This document shows, piece by piece, positions 32,901 to 41,005 of a stretch of DNA of 64,000 nucleotides (its first letter is position 1; each line of letters begins with the position of its first letter). The DNA is from Candidatus Krumholzibacteriota bacterium (GTDB lineage Bacteria > Krumholzibacteriota > Krumholzibacteriia > JAJRXK01): contig JAJRXK010000069.1 of NCBI GenBank assembly GCA_024276305.1, positions 62,001-126,000 on the forward strand, written 5' to 3'. A program made the translations under genes and the position numbers. The notes beneath the pieces are model-generated. The model made no database searches, was not told where the DNA came from, and worked only from the letters and a program-made list of their open reading frames with translations.

Positions 32901-35547
32901 CCGCACACCACAGGTCGGTCGAGGCCTCGACCAGGTTTCCCCGGCCGTCCTCGACCTCATAACTCAAGCGATAGGCCCCCACTCGGTCGATCCGGACTTC
33001 GATGGTGGCGTCTCCATCCTCTCCGGTGCGAACCGAATCGGCCCCGACGACCTCCAAGCCGCGTTCGCCCTGGCGGCGCAAGACCCACTGCCCGTCGGTC
33101 CGAGTACCCCGACCACTGCCATCTTCCACGTGAAGCCGGAACCGGGCCCGGTCTCGGGGACCGACCAAGGGGTGGTCGGTGCGAAGATAGGCTCGCAGGG
33201 CCTGGGTCGAGAGCGGGAGCCGAGCCTCTCCCCTCTCTTCGCGCCGGCTCTCATCGATCACCCGCGCTTCGAAGCGATACTCCCAATCGCCACCGTCGAC
33301 CCCAGCGGAGGTCGGAACCAACACCACCGCGCGCCCCTGAAGGTCCAGCCCGAAGGCCTGTCGGTACACTTCGGTCGCCGCTCCTCGTCCCCAGGGAGGA
33401 CGAATCGACGACTCCTTGGCGGCCCAGGACCAGGGGCTTGCGAAGGCCCAGTAGCGCCACCGCGGTTGGCGGCGGACCACCAACTCACCTCGTCCCGCGA
33501 CTCCCCCTCCGAAGAGGTATTCCGCGCCGATGACCACTCTCAAGGAGTCCCCGAGGACCGGCCTCGATCCCGCTTCGACCTCCACCCCGACTCTGAACTC
33601 GGGAAGCCGGAATTCCTCCACACGGAAGGACCCCGCCACCACCGGGGAGCCCCCGGCGCTACGAACGCGCAGCTGGTAGACTCCCAATGAAGACTCGGGA
33701 TCGAGGGGAATGGTGGTGTCACAGGTGCCATTGGCATCGAGGACCAGTTCTCGGTCCTCGATGGTCTGCCCGCGGGCATCGAGGACCCGCAGGCGTACGC
33801 TCCGCCCCTGGGGCACCTCGATGGTCCGACGATCATCGTGCATCCTTCTCAGGATGGCCTGGATGTGAACGGTCTCTCCGGGCTTGTAGAGAGGTCGATC
33901 GGTCCATACCCAACCCACATCGCGAGAGCTCGGCCCGGTGTCCAGACCGGCGCCCGCATGAGCGATCCCCGCGAAGGGCCGGCCTCCGGCCTCGCCGACG
34001 ATCAACTGCCCGTAGCTGCCCGACCTCTCGCGGGTGGAGAAGCGAAGGCGGCCCCAAGCATCCGTCTCGCCGTCGCGACGCAGCACTTCGAAGCGACGCA
34101 GCCCGGAAGAGGCCCCCGCGGGAGTCGATCTCGGGAGAAAGAGGCGGACCTTCGCCCCCTTCACCGATCGGCCCGTCTCCATGTCCACCACCCACAGATC
34201 CATCGCCGAATCACCGCTCTGCCGATCGCCGATCCTCTCCACACTGACTCCCAGAGGAGTGACCACCACGATCCGATCCACCGGCTCGGGGGCTTCTCCT
34301 TCGAAGACGGCGGCCTTCACCCGCATCCGATACAGTCCGACCGGCAGAGGATCGAGCCACAGCGATCGCTCCCGCTGGACATGGGGTTGGTCACGAGTCT
34401 CCGCCCTCCGGGCTTCCACTTCGACCTGGTCGTCGAAGTGACGACGCAACAGGACGGTCCCCTCCGCCTCGCGGTAGAATGTCTCGAGTCGGAGAAAGTC
34501 CGCCGGTCGGGCCGCGGACTCTTGCCGCTCGGGCTCCTGGAGGTCCTCGAGGACCCGCAGCTTCTCCACCGTCAGATCCCAGGAACGAAGATTGGCCCAG
34601 CTGACCTTGATCAGATGCTGGGACCCCGGCCGATAGCGATCGGGCCCCTCCAGCCCGAGTCGGGGACGCACTAGACCCTCGACCACGCGGCGGGCTTCGG
34701 CCACCATCGCGGCCGCCCTCCGATCCGCATCCGGCACCTCTTCCAGCAGAGCGCGCAGCTGACGAAGCTGAGCCCGCCGATCACCTCGGACTCGGGCCCG
34801 CTCGGCCAGTACCAGATGGGCCTGGGCACGAAGCCAGACCGGCGCCGTTCCCCGCAGGACTTCGGCCCCCATTCCTTCGAGGAGCGGATCGACCCAGCCT
34901 CGGGCGGGGCGCGTCCACCGAGTGGATTCGTCCACCACTTCCCCCAGAACAGCCACTTCCGCCAGGCGGAGGATCCGATCTCGGGGCAATCCCGCCGCCA
35001 CCAGATTCGACCACATGCTCTCCATGTCCAGGGGCTGGCGGCCATGTACCCCGTGGCGCAACGCGGCCTCGAAGAGCTCCTCGTAGTCCCGCACGACTCG
35101 GGCGGGATCGTGGTGCGATTCCCAGAAACGTTGAGCTCGCCCCAACAGATCATCCACTCTCGCTCGCTCGGTCCCGGCTTGTCGCAGGCCGACCAGATCG
35201 ACGACCGCACGAGCCGTGGCCTCCTCCATGGGTTGGCGGTCGAGGAGGTCCACCAACGGCCGCAACGATCGAAGGCTCCTCGCGGAATCCTTGTCGAGGA
35301 GTTCCTGCCGGAGAGTCGCGCGGGCCCTCAGGACTTCGAGATCGGAGGGAAGAGCGCCGTGCTCCCGCTCCCACTGCTCGAGAGTCTCGAGACAATCCCG
35401 GTAGAGCTGCTCCTCGAAATCCTGACGGGCCCTCTCTTCCAGCGGATCGGCCGCCGCCGGCGACGGAGCCGCCAGCGCGGTCGTCGACAGCAGGGCCAGA
35501 CCAAGGACCACCCCACCGGCGAGAATCCCAAGACTTCGAACGCGCAT
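29932..35547 (-). CDS. Bacterial alpha-2-macroglobulin with thioester motif
   Basis: From ATG 35547 the product has about 1871 residues, with a signal peptide ending TTALA but no lipobox Cys, so it should be soluble in the periplasm. Following a helical N-terminal region come several macroglobulin-like beta domains (RPLYKPGETVHIQAILR is the MG hallmark), a bait-type variable region near residue 1130, the A2M segment around LWTVGVRTDERGVATVEVPL, and the thioester YGCTEQTLS with Cys about 1382. The thioester-containing alpha-helical domain and a receptor-like domain complete it. Such proteins trap attacking proteases. The usual partner pbpC is not next door. Confidence 0.92.
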   Translation of the reverse strand: MRVRSLGILAGGVVLGLALLSTTALAAPSPAAADPLEERARQDFEEQLYRDCLETLEQWEREHGALPSDLEVLRARATLRQELLDKDSARSLRSLRPLVDLLDRQPMEEATARAVVDLVGLRQAGTERARVDDLLGRAQRFWESHHDPARVVRDYEELFEAALRHGVHGRQPLDMESMWSNLVAAGLPRDRILRLAEVAVLGEVVDESTRWTRPARGWVDPLLEGMGAEVLRGTAPVWLRAQAHLVLAERARVRGDRRAQLRQLRALLEEVPDADRRAAAMVAEARRVVEGLVRPRLGLEGPDRYRPGSQHLIKVSWANLRSWDLTVEKLRVLEDLQEPERQESAARPADFLRLETFYREAEGTVLLRRHFDDQVEVEARRAETRDQPHVQRERSLWLDPLPVGLYRMRVKAAVFEGEAPEPVDRIVVVTPLGVSVERIGDRQSGDSAMDLWVVDMETGRSVKGAKVRLFLPRSTPAGASSGLRRFEVLRRDGETDAWGRLRFSTRERSGSYGQLIVGEAGGRPFAGIAHAGAGLDTGPSSRDVGWVWTDRPLYKPGETVHIQAILRRMHDDRRTIEVPQGRSVRLRVLDARGQTIEDRELVLDANGTCDTTIPLDPESSLGVYQLRVRSAGGSPVVAGSFRVEEFRLPEFRVGVEVEAGSRPVLGDSLRVVIGAEYLFGGGVAGRGELVVRRQPRWRYWAFASPWSWAAKESSIRPPWGRGAATEVYRQAFGLDLQGRAVVLVPTSAGVDGGDWEYRFEARVIDESRREERGEARLPLSTQALRAYLRTDHPLVGPRDRARFRLHVEDGSGRGTRTDGQWVLRRQGERGLEVVGADSVRTGEDGDATIEVRIDRVGAYRLSYEVEDGRGNLVEASTDLWCADPRTHYIEHRGEGLQLIAESEVVTGDRLRLLVVRDVAGGDLRLTRSFAGGAEAEVLRMRGTVQWVDLPVGDRQRPAFEVRAVAARDYQWSEATLKIVAPQVDRSLDLELSFADSTARPGETTTLRVVARDASGLPTQTVFGVSVVDQAVLEVVPRNLPSVETTFLRFLPATLPARWVIQRGQGWHSYLSSQDREAFGGDHGEMETEMAGGGDLGFRARGEGQVQGVQFKTADSVGMLASTPAPEEGGLQLATLREDWRSTALWTVGVRTDERGVATVEVPLSSSLTTWKALAVAVDGDSRVGTGEASVRARLPVMVRLQSPRGLREGDRVTLGAIAHNETDSAIEAEVELRTSLVTLPRRRVRIEARSQARVEWEIEVPTGVARLEMKRDSRGRVVDLQPASQRLEVEVRSAAGSDAMARDLPLLARGTPLRIVANAVLRPDPRAEIVDEPRPTAQARLEFRLPTERAVAADLALVHVTPSVLGGCLQALPYLAEFPYGCTEQTLSRFVPALAVRAAGRSLHLDMDSVDPDLDQKVRRGMHRIRSLQHADGSWSWWESGPANLEMTAYAVRSLAIAGELGSESDGSMLDRGTEALRQLLASADAQGRRIAADTRAYALAAIARAEAVRSPNGSWAPRGAEGRWLERLFEDRDRLSPAARALTAMALATAGHRDRATDLLRHLGNDRQQAEDGSLYWRDASEGWRSFGPAETTAFVLEALEELSPDSPWTEPVARWLLLNREGHRWKSTRETAHVILALAPFAARQGQGNALRSTLVFRQQGREIARLELSPEKVLRGELSLALPNSALQDGLNRIDVELVGAGPVWVSLEANLFSRQQTIDAGGSGLRLERELRRLRPVRTLGGWYESVEEKIDDEPIPSGGRIRVRLRLHATHDLDFVWVRDPRPAGFEAVDRLSGPHSGGTLRARREVGSWQTEFFIDSLPAGDHVLDYELIAERPGTYRAEPARVEGMYLPTRAAHSSSRILQIGG

Positions 35548-35775
35548 CACTCCACCTCGATCGCAGCGGGGCCGTGACCACGCCTCCAGCGCGGCACTGT
35601 GTCTCCTACGCAGAATGCAGAAGAACATTCCCCAGCTCAAGCACTCCCGAGGCCGGCCCGGGGAGGACGAATTCGAGCTTTGCTGTTACCATTGCTCCGG
35701 CTCATCGGAGGTGAATCCCCCGTTTCGACGCCCCGCCCGCGCTCCACCGCTCTCAGATTTCCGAGGAGAACCTCG

Positions 35776-36783
35776 ATGTCACCTTCCTCGACCCGCCTCC
35801 GCCTCGGGCTCATCTCCGCCCTCGTGATCTTCGGTCTGATGGCGGGGATCGGAATCTCCGAAGCCCAAGTACAACCCCTCGATCAGCTTCGGGAAATCGA
35901 CGGCGGAGATCTTCAGTACCGCACTCACGTCTACCTCGCCTTCCATCAGGTCGGCGTCGAGCAAATCGTCCTGCTCCCTCCCGAGGGTTTCAGCGGAGCC
36001 GTCTTCCGCACCCGAGTCAACGGAGAACCGGGTTGGGGAGAGATGTTGAAAGAGCGGAATTACAACGCCTTCATGTTCGATCACGTCGGCTGCGGCTCGA
36101 CCATCGCCCCCCCGAACCGCGACATCGTGACCCTCACCGACAAGACGGCGTGGGGGACGATGCAGATCATGGTCGCCACCGAAGCTCAACTGGTCATCGC
36201 TCAGGGTTTTTCGGCGGGCTTCGCCCTCCTGGGAAAATCGAATCACGAGAAGGGCGGCTTTGCCTTCGTTCTCATCGATCCGATCGGTCCTCAGGGAGCT
36301 CAGGACGACTTGAAGGTCTCACCCGCGGAGTGGTTCGCGCGCCGAGACCCGCTCGACGATGCTCTTTGGAAGGAGTGGGGCTGGGGCAAGCGAGCTCACC
36401 ATCTGCGGAAGGGAACCGACCTCGAGCCCCAGTGGGCGGATAGCTTGTTGAATCTCTACGAAGCGGATCAGCCCGACTATGGGACGGTATTGCTCACGGG
36501 CATCGACGCCGCAGCCCGAGTCAGAGACACGCGATTCCTCCAGGGCGTCCCCGTGCTCGTGGTACGCACCAACGCTGCCGACCAGGACCAGATCCGGCGG
36601 GAGGATCAGGTGGTGGCATGGCTCGAATCAGCGGGCTGCCATGTGGACCGACTGAAACTGCGAGACGTGCCCGGAGCCGAGCACACCACCGCCCTTCCCT
36701 GGGCTGGTGCCGAAGCCGAAGTCGTCCTCGACCGCTTTCTTTCGTGGTACCAGGGAGTACGATCTCCGGTCGAGGGGCGCTGA
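35776..36783 (+). CDS. Exported alpha/beta-hydrolase-like protein
   Basis: ATG 35776 (GAGGAG upstream) starts a 335-residue protein with a signal peptide (about 1-30). The nucleophile elbow is QGFSAGFA (Ser146), an oxyanion-side loop reads FDHVGCGSTI, and EHTTALPW near residue 305 supplies the likely His, so an alpha/beta-hydrolase fold is likely. It does not look like a close match to any named esterase or peptidase I know. It is divergent from the alpha-2-macroglobulin gene across 228 bp in which I see no clear promoter hexamers. The following exonuclease gene starts one base after its stop. Confidence 0.65.
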   Translation: MSPSSTRLRLGLISALVIFGLMAGIGISEAQVQPLDQLREIDGGDLQYRTHVYLAFHQVGVEQIVLLPPEGFSGAVFRTRVNGEPGWGEMLKERNYNAFMFDHVGCGSTIAPPNRDIVTLTDKTAWGTMQIMVATEAQLVIAQGFSAGFALLGKSNHEKGGFAFVLIDPIGPQGAQDDLKVSPAEWFARRDPLDDALWKEWGWGKRAHHLRKGTDLEPQWADSLLNLYEADQPDYGTVLLTGIDAAARVRDTRFLQGVPVLVVRTNAADQDQIRREDQVVAWLESAGCHVDRLKLRDVPGAEHTTALPWAGAEAEVVLDRFLSWYQGVRSPVEGR

Positions 36784-36784
36784 G

Positions 36785-37471
36785 GTGTCGCGCCGCTGCG
36801 TCTTCGACATCGAAACCGCTCCCCTCGATGACGCCGACATCCCCCCTGCTTTCGTCGAGAAGCTCAAGGAGGCGAATCCCGAGGAGGAGGAGGGCTGGCG
36901 AGAGAAACTCGGCCTCTACTCGCTCTCCGCCTCCGCAATCACCATCGCCCTGGTGAACCCCGACTCCCAACGGGGAGAGGTGATCTACGACAACCGCCAC
37001 GGCGATCTCGACTCCCTCGAAGCGCCGGAGGGCTACGAAGTCAGCCTCTTCGGCGGAACGGAGATCGAAATGCTGGAGCGATTCTGGGAGATCATTCCCC
37101 AATACGATCAGATCATCTCCTACAACGGCCGCAACTTCGACGTACCATTCCTGATGCAGCGATCCTTAGTGTGCGAAGTGCCGGTCACCACGAATCTCAT
37201 GCCCTACCGCTACCGTCTCGACGGAAAGCATCTGGACCTGGCCGATGTGCTGTCGTGGTTTCGGGCCACACGACCCTACGGATTGGCCTCTTGGACTCAG
37301 GCCATTGGAGCCACCAGTCCGAAAGAGGGATCCGTCGCCGGGGCCGGAGTCGGAGCCGCCTTCGCCGAAGGACGTGCGCGGGAAATCGCGGAGTACTGTT
37401 TACGAGACGTCATCGCGACCGCGCAATTGGCCGAGCGTGTCGGTCACTACTGGAGTCCCATGTTGCACTGA
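36785..37471 (+). CDS. 3'-5' exonuclease, PolB exonuclease-like (DnaQ fold)
   Basis: GTG 36785, one base after the upstream stop with GAGGGG in front, opens a 228-residue protein. Exo I is CVFDIETAPL (Asp8, Glu10), Exo II SYNGRNFDVPFL, and Exo III YCLRDVIATAQLAE (Tyr, Asp). This set is the DEDD catalytic core of the predicted 3'-5' exonucleases related to DNA polymerase B proofreading domains. There is no polymerase domain. It probably trims DNA or RNA ends. Translational coupling to an exported hydrolase is odd and may only reflect compact gene packing. Confidence 0.85.
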   Translation: MSRRCVFDIETAPLDDADIPPAFVEKLKEANPEEEEGWREKLGLYSLSASAITIALVNPDSQRGEVIYDNRHGDLDSLEAPEGYEVSLFGGTEIEMLERFWEIIPQYDQIISYNGRNFDVPFLMQRSLVCEVPVTTNLMPYRYRLDGKHLDLADVLSWFRATRPYGLASWTQAIGATSPKEGSVAGAGVGAAFAEGRAREIAEYCLRDVIATAQLAERVGHYWSPMLH

Positions 37472-37492
37472 TCGACGGCCCTGGGTTGGGGG

Positions 37493-38497
37493 TCAGACAG
37501 GTTGGGCCGCAATGTCTCCCGCTTCGGCGTTGATTCTCTGGGCCAGCGCGTCCAGCGGAAGAATCTCGTCGGCCAGACCCAAGCTGACCACTGACCGGGG
37601 CATGCTTGCGGCGACTGCAAGATTCGGATCCTGAACGAACACCTTTCCTCCGGCATCTCGAATGGCCTTCGCCCCGATGGAGGCATCCCGCCCCATGCCG
37701 CTGAGCACGACCGCGATCGCCCGCGCGCCAAAGGCGGCCGCGACCGAACGAAACATCGGATCTGCGGCCGGTCGGACGAAGTTCTCCGGCGGTTCGGTGC
37801 TCAGCTGCACTCTGCGACCCGAAGGGTCCACGCGCATGTGCCGATCCCCGGGGCAGACGTAGACCGACCGGGAGTGCACTTCCATCTGGTCCTCCGCCAT
37901 CTTCACGTCCAGCTCGACCTCCTCCTGCAATCGGTCCACGAAGGTCTGGAGCATCCACCCCGGTCCGTGAAGGACCACGAAATAGGCCGCATCGGTCTCC
38001 GGCTGCAATTGGGACAACAGAGTTCTCAACGCTTCGGGACCTCCAGTGCTCGCGGCCAAGGCCACCGCCGCACACTCGACTTCGGGTCGGCTGGGCTCGA
38101 TCGGTCCGGCGCCGACCGCTTCGGGAAGAGGCTGATTGGCTCTCTGGATGCAATCGCGCAGACGCTGGAGCATCTGATGCGGAACATAAGGCTTCGCCAA
38201 ATAGTCGTCCGCTCCGGCCTCGAGGGCGTGACGACGAGCATCTTCAGAAGACAAGGCCGTCACCACCAGAATGGGCGGCGGGTCGGAGAACTCGGCCCGG
38301 ACTCGTCGAACGAGAGCAATCCCATCGAGTTCCGGCATCATCCAGTCGGTGAGAAGGGCATCGTATCCCCCCTCGCGCAAGGCCTCCAGTGCTTGGAGTC
38401 CGTTCTGGGTGACCGTGACTTCGTATCCGTCACTCTGAAGAGATTTCTCCAGAAGCAATGCACTCGTGGAATCGTCTTCCGCTATCAGAACTCGCAC
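37493..38497 (-). CDS. cheB: CheB-type response regulator methylesterase
   Basis: GTG 38497 (GAGGT upstream) gives 334 residues. The receiver domain (1-120) has acidic pocket EDD (7-9), phospho-acceptor Asp51 (LLTDWMMPELDG) and Lys102. The methylesterase domain (about 140-330) keeps the full catalytic triad: Ser150 in AASTGGPEA, His177 in VVLHGPGW and Asp271 in SGMGRDAS. It would deamidate or demethylate glutamates of chemoreceptors when phosphorylated. No CheA, CheR or receptor gene is in the window. Instead a membrane histidine kinase is transcribed divergently, 220 bp away. Confidence 0.9.
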   Translation of the reverse strand: MRVLIAEDDSTSALLLEKSLQSDGYEVTVTQNGLQALEALREGGYDALLTDWMMPELDGIALVRRVRAEFSDPPPILVVTALSSEDARRHALEAGADDYLAKPYVPHQMLQRLRDCIQRANQPLPEAVGAGPIEPSRPEVECAAVALAASTGGPEALRTLLSQLQPETDAAYFVVLHGPGWMLQTFVDRLQEEVELDVKMAEDQMEVHSRSVYVCPGDRHMRVDPSGRRVQLSTEPPENFVRPAADPMFRSVAAAFGARAIAVVLSGMGRDASIGAKAIRDAGGKVFVQDPNLAVAASMPRSVVSLGLADEILPLDALAQRINAEAGDIAAQPV

Positions 38498-38717
38498 GAT
38501 GCTACCTCGAATGGGAACGATTTTCTTGCATGTAGGCCGAATGGACCCGAACCAACACGCGCCGAATCGCGAGCGGTACCTCCGAGTCACTTCCGCGTCT
38601 TCGGCAGACCGGCCCCATCCCTGAAGAAAAATGATGGGGGATCCGTCCTCAAGGCAGCCGTCCCACCGGCCGATACTTCTCGCGAACCATCTCTTTCCCG
38701 GACCGGAGCCTGAGGGA

Positions 38718-40166
38718 ATGAGCCATCGCGATTCTTTGCAGGAACTGCGCCGAAGTGCCGGCGAATTGGCCCTCGAGGGGATCGATCTCTCTCAGATCGA
38801 CGTCGACGCGGTGCTGCGCCAAAGCCACATCGACTGCGCCGAACGGGTAAGACCAGGAACCCCCTACTATCCGCTCTTCCTGATTCTGATCGTGATGACG
38901 ACGGGGATCTGGGCGGACCAGCGATTGGGGCTGGCCTGCGCGATCCTCGTTCTCCTGGGGGTCGCCTTCTGGCGGAGCCTGGCCATTCGCTGGGTGGTTC
39001 GAGGCCAGGCCGATGGCCCGACCCTCGGTCCTCCTCTGGTGACTTCGATTCTGACCATGGGTTCGATCACTGGATGGCTCGTCTACGCTCGCGGATTCGA
39101 GACCTCCTCCTTTCTGGCCCTCCTCTGCTCCGGCGTGTTCGTCATCGTCGGATCCATTCTCATCGCCATGCACCGAAGCCTGTCGTCGCGATTCCTCATT
39201 GCCGGAATCGCTCCGATCATCCTGGGCGTGGGATGGGACCTGGACGCACCCCGCGCCACCCTCATCTTCTTCGTTCTGGCCCTGGCCATCATCACCTCCA
39301 AGATGTCCGCGAGTTTCCGGCTCGAGTACTGGAGAGAGGTACTGACCACTCAACTCGTGGAATCGCAAAAACGTCACCTCGAAACCGCCCAACAGCTGGC
39401 CGAAGAAGCGGGCCGAGCTCGGGACGATCTCCTCCGGAATCTCACTCACGAGCTGCGCACTCCGATGAACGGAGTGCTGGGACTGCTCCAACTCGCACAG
39501 AGTCAGTCGGACCCGTCGGAGAAGGAGGCCCTCCTGCACCTAGTGGAAGACTCGGCCAAAGAGATGCTCCACCAAGTGAATCGCGTCCTCGATCTCCAGA
39601 CTCCGCGAGTCGAACAAAAACTGCGATCCTCACTCTTCCATCCTCGCATCTTCTTCGAACAGTGGATGCAACGCTTTCGAGCCAACGCAGCCCAGAAACA
39701 TCTCGCACTCAAGCTCCGGATTCACGACGATCTCCCTTCAGAACTCGTGCTGGACACCGTGCGACTGCAGTCGATCTTCACGAACCTGCTCGACAATGCG
39801 ATCAAGTTCACGAATGAGGGCCGGGTGGATGTCTTCGTCTACGGGGTGGCGATCGACGATCAGCGATACCGACTCGGGATTGCGGTCCGAGACACCGGAC
39901 CGGGGATCGCAGAAGGAATGCGTGGTGTGATCTTCGAGCCCTACCGCCAGCTCGACGCCTCGGTGACTCGAGCCCACGGGGGCCTGGGCATCGGCTTGGC
40001 GATCGTGAAGATGCAGACGGAACTCATGGGGGGAAGCGTCGACGTGAATTGCGACGGCGACGAGGGCAGCACCTTCCGCGTGGAAGTGGATGTTCGTCTA
40101 CCCCAACCCTCCGAACCGACTCCGGCGACGCCTCAGACCACCGAAGCGGAGCCCGCCGCCATCTGA
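38718..40166 (+). CDS. Membrane-bound sensor histidine kinase
   Basis: From ATG 38718 (GAGGGA upstream) the 482-residue kinase has six short membrane helices (about 50-195) and no large sensor domain, a coiled linker, a HisKA domain (NLTHELRTPMNGVLGL, His244), and an HATPase with N-box NLLDNAIKFTNEG, G1 RDTGPGI and G2 HGGLGIGLAIVK. It should autophosphorylate in response to a membrane or cytoplasmic cue. The divergent CheB-type regulator is an obvious candidate target. Its 3' end overlaps the converging phytoene/squalene synthase gene by 34 bp. Confidence 0.92.
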   Translation: MSHRDSLQELRRSAGELALEGIDLSQIDVDAVLRQSHIDCAERVRPGTPYYPLFLILIVMTTGIWADQRLGLACAILVLLGVAFWRSLAIRWVVRGQADGPTLGPPLVTSILTMGSITGWLVYARGFETSSFLALLCSGVFVIVGSILIAMHRSLSSRFLIAGIAPIILGVGWDLDAPRATLIFFVLALAIITSKMSASFRLEYWREVLTTQLVESQKRHLETAQQLAEEAGRARDDLLRNLTHELRTPMNGVLGLLQLAQSQSDPSEKEALLHLVEDSAKEMLHQVNRVLDLQTPRVEQKLRSSLFHPRIFFEQWMQRFRANAAQKHLALKLRIHDDLPSELVLDTVRLQSIFTNLLDNAIKFTNEGRVDVFVYGVAIDDQRYRLGIAVRDTGPGIAEGMRGVIFEPYRQLDASVTRAHGGLGIGLAIVKMQTELMGGSVDVNCDGDEGSTFRVEVDVRLPQPSEPTPATPQTTEAEPAAI

Positions 40167-40996
40167 GCGCGCCGGGCCACAGCCCACTGCTCCTGCTGGT
40201 CCAAGGTGATGCGCTCGCGTAATACCCTCCTGGGGTCCTCTTCGATTCGCTGCAGGATCTCCATGTACACCCCGCGCATGAGCGCCACCGCGAGGCGGCT
40301 GTCGGGATCCACAGCTTGGACCAATCGGAGAGATTGCCGAAAGCGAACTCGGGAGAATTCGACACCGCGAGCCATCAGCTCGTACCACCCGAGACGAGGC
40401 GCGTCTTCCACCAGGCCTTGGGGAGAGACGTCCGCCTCCTGCAACCACTCCAAGGGAAAGTAGATCCGACCCCTTTCGAAGTCCTCGCGCACATCTCTCA
40501 GAATGTTGGTCATCTGAAGCGCGTGGGAGAGCGCCCGGGCCCACTGCGGCGCGCGGGGGTCACACTCGCCGAAGATGGACAGACAAATGCGCCCCATGCT
40601 GGTGGCCACCAAGTCGCAGTACGCCTCGAGATCTCGCTGGGTCTGCAGAGCCACGAAGTCGGCATCCCGGCGACAGCCCTCGATGAGGTCTTCGAAGCTC
40701 TTTCGCGGAATCGAGAACTCCCGCAGGCTCTCTGCCAACGCCCTGCCCACCGGATGGGTCGCCGATCCCTCGTACACTCGGTCCAGCTCTTCTCGCCACT
40801 GAGTCAATCGCTCGGTCACATCCGCCCCCGACGTCGACGGAAGGTCGGCCACGTCATCGGCGATCCGGCAGAAGGCATAACTGGCCTGGATCGCTCTCAG
40901 TTTGGGCGGAGGAAGCGTGCGGAAACCGATCGAGAAATTCGGTCCACTCCGCTCGGTGATCTCCTCGCACACTCTACGATCGTTGTCGATTCCCAT
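40133..40996 (-). CDS. Squalene/phytoene synthase family prenyl condensing enzyme
   Basis: The 287-residue enzyme has both Asp-rich motifs of head-to-head prenyl synthases, YAFCRIADDVAD and NILRDVREDFERGRIYFP, and normal family length. It condenses two farnesyl or geranylgeranyl diphosphates to squalene/presqualene or phytoene. The flavoprotein gene 9 bp upstream on the same strand is probably its pathway partner. Neither squalene-hopene cyclase nor carotenoid desaturase genes are in view, so HpnD-like and CrtB-like roles cannot be separated. Confidence 0.88.
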   Translation of the reverse strand: MGIDNDRRVCEEITERSGPNFSIGFRTLPPPKLRAIQASYAFCRIADDVADLPSTSGADVTERLTQWREELDRVYEGSATHPVGRALAESLREFSIPRKSFEDLIEGCRRDADFVALQTQRDLEAYCDLVATSMGRICLSIFGECDPRAPQWARALSHALQMTNILRDVREDFERGRIYFPLEWLQEADVSPQGLVEDAPRLGWYELMARGVEFSRVRFRQSLRLVQAVDPDSRLAVALMRGVYMEILQRIEEDPRRVLRERITLDQQEQWAVARRAQMAAGSASVV

Positions 40997-41005
40997 GCCT
41001 GAGCC

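Noticed and set aside
29965-33690. A 1241-codon open frame on the plus strand
   Set aside because: It is antisense to the alpha-2-macroglobulin gene; its translation is rich in Arg, Gly, His and Pro with no domain, as expected for a GC-rich shadow.
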